In this document: piece after piece, positions 6,536-11,753 of the stretch
How the letters are laid out: the number at the start of each line of letters is the position of its first letter
How positions within the stretch are numbered: position 1 is the stretch's first letter
Source: Phycisphaerae bacterium
GTDB lineage: Bacteria; Planctomycetota; Phycisphaerae; Tepidisphaerales; Tepidisphaeraceae
Direction of reading: 5' to 3'
DNA: 14,182 nucleotides
Assembly: GCA_014380825.1 (NCBI GenBank)
Contig: JACMJD010000289.1
Coordinates: 1 to 14,182, forward strand
The notes under the pieces: model-generated
The model's database searches: none
What the model was told of the DNA's origin: nothing
The model's input: only the letters and a program-made list of their open reading frames with translations
Program-made: the position numbers and the translations under genes

Positions 6536-7252
6536 TCAATTTTGAAAAATATTTCGCAGCTCCGCGAGGGCAACGCCGAGGTCCTGGTGGGTTGCGCCAA
6601 ACTCGATCAGTACGTCATTGAGCTTGCGGCGGAAGATGCGCTTGGCGGTGTTCAACGCGATCGCCGCCTGGCTGGGCTTCTCGAAGCCGAACTCGTTGGT
6701 CAGCACCTGGTAGCTCCGGGCGGCTTCGCCCTGCTCCAGCAATCGTCGGCTGAAGACCTCCCAAGCTGCCGCGCGATTGGTCGCGCACAGCCGCTCCTTC
6801 GTCAGTCGTAGCGCCTCGGCAATCGCGTGCTCGGCCCAATGTCGCTCGAACAGTACCGCTGGATCACTGGTCGCCGGTGCGGCGATCTCTACCGGGGATT
6901 GCTCATCCGTGCCGTGACCGTTGGGACCACGAGTTCGTCGGCGACGGAATTGATCAATCCCGTAATCAGCCAGTGCCCGGCTGAGCAATGCGCGGAACTT
7001 GCCGTGGTCCTGATCCGCCCGGCTGAGCAGCGCGCTCTGCAGGAGCTTCGACGTGATGAACCCCTGCAGCCAGTCTTCCGCCTCATCATCGTTCAGGCGG
7101 AACCGCTGTCGGATGAACCGGCGCATCGGCGGCATGTAACGTTTGAGCAGCTCATTCAAATCGAGTCGTCGGGCCGCCGGTTCCTCGTCACCGGCCACGC
7201 GCCGGATCAGTGACCAGTCGGTCATCGGGAATGATGAGGTGTCCTCGCTCAT
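6536..7252 (-). CDS. ECF-like RNA polymerase sigma factor paired with the kinase
   Basis: This 238-residue protein fits the planctomycete ECF-like sigma factors. Residues 11-21 have T-D-W-S-L-I-R-R-V-A-G. A sigma-2-like region (about 33-105) has F-R-L-N-D-D-E-A-E-D-W-L-Q-G-F (51-65), followed by F-R-A-L-L-S-R-A-L and an Arg-rich F-R-R-R-R-T-R. A sigma-4-like helix-turn-helix (about 160-215) ends in T-A-K-R-I-F-R-R-K-L. Residues 215-238 are a short extension. It directs RNA polymerase to a specific promoter set. No anti-sigma gene is present; the next gene is a membrane Ser/Thr kinase, and this family is known to be linked with such kinases in planctomycetes, so control by phosphorylation is likely (inference). 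I chose ATG 7252 because the open frame upstream to 7390 reads as low-quality sequence. The ribosome binding site is weak. The stop is adjacent to the kinase frame. Confidence 0.88.
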   Translation of the reverse strand: MSEDTSSFPMTDWSLIRRVAGDEEPAARRLDLNELLKRYMPPMRRFIRQRFRLNDDEAEDWLQGFITSKLLQSALLSRADQDHGKFRALLSRALADYGIDQFRRRRTRGPNGHGTDEQSPVEIAAPATSDPAVLFERHWAEHAIAEALRLTKERLCATNRAAAWEVFSRRLLEQGEAARSYQVLTNEFGFEKPSQAAIALNTAKRIFRRKLNDVLIEFGATHQDLGVALAELRNIFQN

Positions 7253-7290
7253 GGCAGATTCACCGGCTGTCGGCCGACCCTCCCCCGATC

Positions 7291-7310
7291 TTATGTGCGC
7301 ATAAAAATGC
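7291..7310. promoter_or_regulatory. overlapping small inverted repeats in the sigma-gene leader
   Basis: TTATG-TGCG-CATAA (7291-7304) and GCAT-AAAA-ATGC (7299-7310) overlap, about 40-60 bases upstream of the sigma-factor start. They are locally AT-rich inside GC-rich sequence, which fits an operator or promoter region. No matched promoter boxes were found. Confidence 0.3.
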
Positions 7311-7318
7311 CGGCGGGT

Positions 7319-7344
7319 GAAGAAGGAGGGGGGGAACCTTCTTC
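7319..7344. repeat. perfect 8-bp inverted repeat around a G-run
   Basis: GAAGAAGG (7319-7326) and CCTTCTTC (7337-7344) are perfect inverted copies around a 10-base purine loop with seven consecutive G. On the minus strand this sits in the sigma-gene leader with a C-run in the loop. No T-tract directly follows either arm, so it is not a classical terminator. It could be a leader hairpin that affects sigma-factor expression. Confidence 0.45.
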
Positions 7345-7822
7345 GGGGATCTCCGCCGACGGCAGCATCGTAACGTCGCCGCTGCAGCAATCAATTGAAA
7401 TATCGATCAAGGGTACCCTACTTCCTCGGCTGCTTTGTCGAAGCCGCATATGCCAAGATCGCGTCCTTGAGGATTGCTGAAGAGTCGCGACGCTCGCGCC
7501 CGGCCAGCTCAGCGAGCAATCCCGCGCTCGGCTTCGACAGTGACAGCAGTGGTGCATCGTCGTACGATTTCTTGGCCGCCGCGCCTTCCGTGTTGTCGAT
7601 TCGCTATCGATTCACGACTTACGTTGACGAATTCCGTCGCTGACGACGTGCTGCGGGCCAACGTATTCAGTTGTCAAAGAGAGTTACAGACAGCGCGCCA
7701 AAAAACCAGCGTGCGCCCGCCACCGATCTGACATCGTTCGCAGCATGTCGCTACTGATCTTGGTGTCGTCTCTCGTTGCTGCTGTTCTGCCCGGCAATCG
7801 CGGCGGTCGGGCTGGTCTGGCT

Positions 7823-8260
7823 TCAAGAGCGGCCTGATGGAATATCCCACGTCCACCCGAGGTCGGTAATTGGCGGACGGTGGCCGGCGAGCATCCTGCG
7901 CACTACCTCGTCGCGCTCGCGCAGAACAGCGGGGAGAACACTCGCCACGTCGCCCAGCGGCACAAATGCATCTCGAAGCGTTGGCACGGTCCAGGCGCAC
8001 ATCACAGGATCGTCGTCGGTAGCAACACACATGATGCGCACACCGCTCATGTCACCGCTCACGTTCATGGTGCCATACATCTCGATCATCGGGCACTCGT
8101 GCGGCCAAGCTTCGCGCGACGCCATCACCGCCACGAACCGGGCGCCGCGGCCTTTCACGAAGGAGTTCATTCGCTTGACTATCACTAGGCCCGCAAGCTT
8201 GCAGGCGTCGGCCATCCTCCGCGCGGCGTCTTCTGCGGGCTCGCGACCTGCTCGTATCAT
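7823..8260 (-). CDS. Unknown 145-residue protein
   Basis: I do not recognise this protein. From ATG 8260 it has a helical N-terminus (A-E-D-A-A-R-R-M-A-D-A-C-K-L-A), a Met-rich middle with several Cys (C-P-M-I-E-M-Y-G-T-M-N-V) and a helical segment near the end (V-L-P-A-V-L-R-E-R-D-E-V-V-R-R-M-L). AAGGTG just upstream supports this start. The frame stays open to 8422, but residues between 8332 and 8260 in this frame are His/Arg/Ala-rich and look like a wrong frame. In the other frame the same DNA encodes a signal-peptide-like segment ending in ATGA over this start. Either the two frames are separate, coupled genes, or one gene is broken by a frameshift and this is the mature part of an exported protein. 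The gene is divergent from the soluble kinase gene at 8428. Confidence 0.55.
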   Translation of the reverse strand: MIRAGREPAEDAARRMADACKLAGLVIVKRMNSFVKGRGARFVAVMASREAWPHECPMIEMYGTMNVSGDMSGVRIMCVATDDDPVMCAWTVPTLRDAFVPLGDVASVLPAVLRERDEVVRRMLAGHRPPITDLGWTWDIPSGRS

Positions 8261-8328
8261 GTGCGCACCTTCTGCGCGAGGGCCGCGATGCTGGCGAGCA
8301 GGATGATGAGTGAGATGAGCTTCCGCAT
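8257..8328 (-). CDS. Tiny hydrophobic ORF, signal-peptide-like, overlapping the next start
   Basis: A 23-residue frame reads M-R-K-L-I-S-L-I-I-L-L-A-S-I-A-A-L-A-Q, then K-V-R-T and stop. It has the charge, hydrophobic core and A-L-A end of a Sec signal peptide or small single-helix membrane protein. Its TGA overlaps the ATG of the 145-residue protein (ATGA), which suggests translational coupling. The ATG lies in a perfect inverted repeat, CCGCAT-TC-ATGCGG (8323-8336), and no ribosome binding site is seen. It may be a genuine mini-protein or leader, or the severed signal peptide of the downstream gene. Confidence 0.4.
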   Translation of the reverse strand: MRKLISLIILLASIAALAQKVRT

Positions 8329-8413
8329 TCATGCGGTTATATCTGCGGCCCGCCGCGCCAGCGACGGAAGTCGCGAGGCGGGGTGAATGCTCCGGCCGCC
8401 GGGTGGTTTCATG

Positions 8414-8419
8414 TAGAAT
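8414..8419 (+). promoter_or_regulatory. -10-like TAGAAT close to the soluble-kinase ATG
   Basis: TAGAAT ends eight bases before the ATG at 8428, and no ribosome binding site lies between them. Transcription would then begin at or within a couple of bases of the start codon, as in leaderless mRNAs. No good -35 element is seen. Confidence 0.3.
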
Positions 8420-8427
8420 CATAGACC

Positions 8428-9228
8428 ATGAAGTTGAAGCAGGATGAGGTCGTCGGCGGGCGCTGGCGACTCACTTCCCAGTGTCGAAACCAGGGCGCTA
8501 ACGGAATAGTTTGGTTTGCGGAAGACACCACTGCCGCCGGGAGCGGCGAGTACGCGATAAAATTTCTTAAGAGCGAGAGCTTTTTTGGTACCCCAAAGCA
8601 TGAAAGATTTCTCGCAGAGATGCGATTCGGCAGGTTGCACGCATCGAATCCTGGAATCCTGCCCGTGATCGATTCCGATGAAGGTAGTCTAGAGAATCCG
8701 CGATCTTGGTTCGTGATGCCGCGCGCGGTTCCACTTTGGGAGCGATTTCCACCAAGACGAAGCACGACCGACAGGCTGTTCAATCTCTCGTGCGTTTGCA
8801 CGCATCTGCTCGAAGTCGCGCGGACTCTGGAGCAGTTTCATTCGCAGATGGTTTGGCATCGTGACATCAAGCCCGACAACATTTTTGTGTGGCAGGACAA
8901 GACAGTCTTAGGTGATTGGGGCTCGGCTGACTTTCCAGAGAAGCCATCGCTTACCGCTGTGGGCGATCGACGTGGCGCCGAAGGTTATCGGGCCCCGGAG
9001 CTTTCCGCTGCGGCAGCAGTCACTGACTTTGGACCGGCAGATGTTTGGGCGTTTGCGAAAACGCTCTTTGTTCTCGGAAGTGGACATAGTTGGCCGATTG
9101 AGGGTTCGCCGGCGAGGTGGGCAGGCGCCAGATTGAGCACCTACCGAACCATGAGCCGCGTGCGATGCTTCTCGATTATCTGCTCGAACAAGCGACGCAA
9201 GAAGACCCTGCGAAAAGGGTCGCGATAA
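8428..9228 (+). CDS. Soluble Ser/Thr protein kinase, N-terminal part (frameshifted)
   Basis: The frame encodes 266 residues, of which the first 231 are kinase. The glycine loop is N-Q-G-A-N-G-I-V-W (21-29), the catalytic Lys is in Y-A-I-K (45), then H-R-D-I-K-P-D-N (144-151). The magnesium-binding motif reads D-W-G (163-165) instead of D-F-G. G-A-E-G-Y-R-A-P-E-L (183-191) and D-V-W-A-F-A (205-210) follow. The catalytic residues are intact, so a full-length product could be active. After W231 the reading frame turns into a Lys/Arg-rich 35-residue tail and stops, while the true C-lobe continues in the -1 frame (next entry). It has no membrane helix, so it is cytosolic. The DNA looks less GC-rich than its neighbours (A/T-rich codons around 8560-8620), which may mean horizontal transfer. 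No ribosome binding site precedes the ATG. Confidence 0.85.
   Translation: MKLKQDEVVGGRWRLTSQCRNQGANGIVWFAEDTTAAGSGEYAIKFLKSESFFGTPKHERFLAEMRFGRLHASNPGILPVIDSDEGSLENPRSWFVMPRAVPLWERFPPRRSTTDRLFNLSCVCTHLLEVARTLEQFHSQMVWHRDIKPDNIFVWQDKTVLGDWGSADFPEKPSLTAVGDRRGAEGYRAPELSAAAAVTDFGPADVWAFAKTLFVLGSGHSWPIEGSPARWAGARLSTYRTMSRVRCFSIICSNKRRKKTLRKGSR
9115..9122 (+). other. frameshift site splitting the soluble kinase gene
   Basis: Upstream the kinase reads in the frame of 8428; downstream it reads in the -1 frame. Adding one base to the G-run in GGTGGGC would give a continuous ...P-A-R-W-G-R-R-Q-I-E-H... C-lobe of about 457 residues in total. No slippery heptamer is present, so a single-base deletion or a homopolymer sequencing error is the simplest explanation. 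Confidence 0.75.
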
Positions 9229-9800
9229 CCATCGTGCGCGAGGAGCTGGACACTTGGCTACAGCCATGCAATCCGGCGTTACCGCCCCGAGCTGACGTGC
9301 CGCTGCATCGGGTCCGGTCGCTGTTGTTGGATCCGAACTTTGCGCCAAACGCGATTGAGAATGCGGAGAATGAATTGAAGCTCCTCGCGGATCGCGCGAT
9401 CATGCCGGTCATAAATCGACTCACAGACCAAGCCAAGGGCGCGGGCCTTGAACTCATTCCAAGCGGCGGGGATTTTTGGACGCAATGCGGCCTAGATAAA
9501 TCGGCGATTGGTCCGCTCAAGGCAAAAGCCACTTTTGGCGTACGATGGAAAGCGAAGAATTGTCATGTTGCGGCCGGCGTGTCTGCGAGAGTGACAATCA
9601 CGAATGAACTTCACATGGTCAGTGCGTTCGGGTTTAACGGCGAGGTAGCGGGCACGCTGTCGCAAGAAGCGCCCGCGGTACGATTTGGCTCGATACGTGC
9701 CGAGCAAGAAGCTAAGGTGGCCGCTGCTTGGTTGGAGCACAACTTTCCCGCCGCCATGGACAGACTCGCCGACATTCTGCAAAGCCGACTCATTTCGTGA
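9117..9800 (+). CDS. C-lobe end and unknown C-terminal domain of the frameshifted kinase
   Basis: This frame continues the kinase. Residues about 15-45 (A-M-L-L-D-Y-L-L-E-Q-A-T-Q-E-D-P-A-K-R-V) match the last part of a protein kinase C-lobe, with the conserved Arg before the end of the domain. The GTG at 9117 is only where the frame is first needed, not a likely natural start. After that come about 180 residues I cannot assign: a helical segment (N-A-E-N-E-L-K-L-L-A-D-R-A), a beta-looking middle (F-G-V-R-W-K-A-K-N-C-H-V-A-A-G-V) and a C-terminal helix (W-L-E-H-N-F-P-A-A-M-D-R-L-A-D-I-L). There is no membrane helix. This domain may sense a ligand or bind the substrate. The gene ends four bases from the end of a minus-strand short frame. 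Confidence 0.8.
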   Translation: MGRRQIEHLPNHEPRAMLLDYLLEQATQEDPAKRVAITIVREELDTWLQPCNPALPPRADVPLHRVRSLLLDPNFAPNAIENAENELKLLADRAIMPVINRLTDQAKGAGLELIPSGGDFWTQCGLDKSAIGPLKAKATFGVRWKAKNCHVAAGVSARVTITNELHMVSAFGFNGEVAGTLSQEAPAVRFGSIRAEQEAKVAAAWLEHNFPAAMDRLADILQSRLIS

Positions 9801-9804
9801 GACT

Positions 9805-9942
9805 TCAGCCATCCTGCAAACGCAACTTGGCGCTTATGGCTCCCGGGATCGCTCGTTTCACGCTCCGCGCAATGTTGTACCGCACGTTCGCCGGAAGCGT
9901 TGGCCACGCGTCAATGACCCGCTGCAAGTCAGCCGGATACAT
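9805..9942 (-). CDS. Short ORF with W-P-x-L-P motif (possibly a remnant)
   Basis: From the ATG at 9942 this encodes 45 residues, with a recognisable L-Q-R-V-I-D-A-W-P-T-L-P-A-N-V-R (6-21) followed by a helix. From memory, short planctomycete proteins with a W-P-x-L-P core and a following helix are common, sometimes near integrase genes; I could not verify this. The frame is open back to 10095, directly after the GH44 stop and in the same frame, with a TTG at 10074 as another possible start. No ribosome binding site is seen. It ends four bases from the convergent kinase stop. It may be a small gene or the tail of a lost one. Confidence 0.4.
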   Translation of the reverse strand: MYPADLQRVIDAWPTLPANVRYNIARSVKRAIPGAISAKLRLQDG

Positions 9943-10095
9943 TTCTGTGACCCGTACGTGACCCGCTGGCGGAAAATCGCTCGATTTCCTATTGATATGT
10001 GATGATTCCGTATACCCCGCTTGGGTATCCGGCCGCGAGATTTTGATGCTAGCGGGATTTTCGCTGGCGGGCAACTTGATCCGAATTTCGCTCGC

Positions 10096-11670
10096 TTAGC
10101 GCGACAATCGCAGCGTCGTCACGCTGTACGCCGGCAGGGTAGACGAAAGGTGATTCGGTTTCTTCAGCTCGGTTTGACCCAATGAATTGATCTTCGCCGC
10201 GGCGCTCGTGAGCTGGAATGTTTCGACCTTGATGAGCGGTGTCGCGTGCTTGATCGAGAGTTCGCCGGTCACGTCTGTGTCGGATCGATTGATGAGCACG
10301 ATCGTCATGACCGATGGATCTTTTTCATCGACGCTCGCGTATACGGATGCCGTGGCGATGTCGTCGCTCGTAGCCGCGATCGATTGATCGCCGAAGTGTC
10401 CGCCCTTGCCGTCGTAGTTCTGATACATGTCGAACGCGTTTTCGATGAAATCGGTCTTGTCGCTCTCGGGCCACCAGCAAGCGGCGAAGATTCCCTGCTG
10501 GCCGAAGATGCCGAGTACGTCCGCCTGCGCGATTGCGCCGGAGATGTGATCGGCGCCGCCGTAGTTGTATTCGGTGATGGCGATCTTCGTGCCCGGATAG
10601 AACTGCTCGACGTCATTCTTCAGGCGTGGGATCATCGCGATCGGTTTGCCTTGTGTTGAGTCCTTCGTGATCCAGCTCGTCTCGACGTAAGTCGGATCCC
10701 ACAGCGATCGCGGCGACTGCACGCGCGCCGCGACCACGTCGGGCGTTGTTTCCTTTCCGGTGACGCGGACGTCGTCGCCTCGCGCTTCGGGATACCAGTG
10801 CACGTCGAGCACATCGAGCAGACGCAGCCCGGCGCTCGCTTCGGCCTTCTTCATTTCGGCGAGGAAGAACTGATGAAAGTCGCGCCCGTTTTCATCGGGT
10901 GCATTTTGCAACGTGCGATATCCGTTCCAGCCATAATTCACGGCGCCGAACACCATCGCATCGGGCTTTACACCTTTGATTCCGCCGGCAAAATCAATCG
11001 TCTTCTGCGCGAGTTCGGCGTAGGTCAGTTTCTCGGGATGAATTCGCGCGTGCGTGTGCGACCACAGATCCGGTTCGTTATCCAGCGAATAGAAAATCAC
11101 TTGATTCGGATCGTGCTTCGATTTCTCCACCCAGTTGACGAACTCATCCTGATACACAAACGCGTCCGCAAGATCCGGTTTGAGCGACAGCGCGCTATTT
11201 TTCTTCGGCAGCGACTTTCGGAACCGCTTGTTCAGATAATCCGGCGTCTGGTTCACGTCGCCCTCGGGACCCTTGTCCGCCGACACGTAGCCGCCGATTG
11301 GGACGGTGACGACCAGCGCCTGTTTGTTCTTCGCCGCCTGTTCGAGCACAAGCCGTACGGGTTCGCCGGGCACGTCGGACTTGGACATGAAATCATCGCT
11401 CTGATGATGCCAATCCGAGCCGGCATTGGAGGCGTTGTTCTCCCAGTTGTACGCCGTCCAACGATTGCCGCCGATTCGCGTCAGCGGGCGCGAGCTGACA
11501 GTCTTGGCGTGCTGGTTCATGCCGTAGATGTAAGGTGAGATCGGTCGAACGTCGGCCGAGCTGTCGATCGCGAAACGCACGACCGTCGGCTTTGTAGCTG
11601 GATCGGCGGCCAGGGCGTTCCTGCTCGCGAGAATCATCACAATCGCCGCTAATGTGATCATCGTTTTCAT
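10096..11670 (-). CDS. GH44 endoglucanase/xyloglucanase-type glycoside hydrolase, secreted
   Basis: The 524-residue protein begins with a Sec signal peptide (M-K-T-M-I-T-L-A-A-I-V-M-I-L-A-S..., cleavage likely after A-L-A at 19-21). The mature part matches glycoside hydrolase family 44: the R-I-G-G-N-R-W-T-A-Y-N-W-E-N-N block (65-79), S-L-D-N-E-P-D-L-W (195-203) with the likely acid/base Glu199, L-D-V-H-W-Y-P-E (288-295), and I-T-E-Y-N-Y-G (365-371) with the likely nucleophile Glu367. GH44 enzymes cut beta-1,4-glucan or xyloglucan internally with retention. The C-terminal ~90 residues form a beta-sandwich-like domain, as usual in the family. The start was chosen at ATG 11670; the TTG at 11706 adds residues before the signal and is less likely. 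No strong ribosome binding site is visible. It is divergent from the GH9 gene, so the two are probably co-regulated. Confidence 0.92.
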   Translation of the reverse strand: MKTMITLAAIVMILASRNALAADPATKPTVVRFAIDSSADVRPISPYIYGMNQHAKTVSSRPLTRIGGNRWTAYNWENNASNAGSDWHHQSDDFMSKSDVPGEPVRLVLEQAAKNKQALVVTVPIGGYVSADKGPEGDVNQTPDYLNKRFRKSLPKKNSALSLKPDLADAFVYQDEFVNWVEKSKHDPNQVIFYSLDNEPDLWSHTHARIHPEKLTYAELAQKTIDFAGGIKGVKPDAMVFGAVNYGWNGYRTLQNAPDENGRDFHQFFLAEMKKAEASAGLRLLDVLDVHWYPEARGDDVRVTGKETTPDVVAARVQSPRSLWDPTYVETSWITKDSTQGKPIAMIPRLKNDVEQFYPGTKIAITEYNYGGADHISGAIAQADVLGIFGQQGIFAACWWPESDKTDFIENAFDMYQNYDGKGGHFGDQSIAATSDDIATASVYASVDEKDPSVMTIVLINRSDTDVTGELSIKHATPLIKVETFQLTSAAAKINSLGQTELKKPNHLSSTLPAYSVTTLRLSR

Positions 11671-11753
11671 ATATTTCGCAGTAAGCGTAACCCACTTCGG
11701 GTACAATCCGCAATCGGTTGCTTAGGGGCGAAATTCGCAGTGTGGAGGTTGGG
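11671..11753. promoter_or_regulatory. divergent promoter region between GH44 and GH9 genes
   Basis: These 83 bases serve both cellulase genes. TTCGCAGT occurs twice in direct orientation (11675-11682 and 11734-11741). The second copy overlaps a perfect palindrome, GCGAA-A-TTCGC (11728-11738), and the first is preceded by ATTTCGC-like sequence, as if it were a half-site. TACAAT at 11702-11707 could be a plus-strand -10 but has no clear -35. The repeats are candidates for an operator that controls both genes. Confidence 0.4.
11744..11749 (+). promoter_or_regulatory. ribosome binding site of the GH9 gene
   Basis: GGAGGT lies a few bases before the ATG at 11754 and fixes that start, so the protein truly begins with M-S-R-F-E-Q-L-E-T-R and has no longer signal peptide upstream. 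Confidence 0.7.

Larger units (their letters stand above)
7253..7822. other. about 570 bases without a convincing gene, upstream of the sigma operon
   Basis: No open frame here has both a ribosome binding site and protein-like composition. The part nearest the sigma gene must hold its promoter, but I see no clear sigma-70 or ECF promoter. It contains overlapping inverted repeats at 7291-7310 and an 8-base-pair hairpin at 7319-7344. A plus-strand frame at 7395-7643 ends in a plausible-looking stretch (S-Y-D-F-L-A-A-A-P, R-Y-R-F-T-T-Y-V-D-E-F-R-R) but has no start signal; it may be chance or a gene remnant. Confidence 0.5.

Noticed and set aside
7319..7360. Rho-independent terminator at the GAAGAAGG/CCTTCTTC hairpin
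   Set aside because: No T-tract follows the stem on either strand.
7745..7837. 30-codon plus-strand ORF starting M-S-L-L-I-L-V-S-S-L-V-A-A-V-L
   Set aside because: It looks slightly like a signal peptide but has no ribosome binding site and runs into the convergent 145-residue gene with a Gly/Arg-rich end.
9111..9125. Programmed -1 ribosomal frameshift in the kinase
   Set aside because: No X-XXY-YYZ slippery heptamer and no obvious stimulatory stem at the junction; a one-base loss in a G-run is simpler.
10798..11538. 246-codon plus-strand open frame inside the GH44 gene
   Set aside because: It is antisense to a convincing GH44 protein and shows no domain or start signal.
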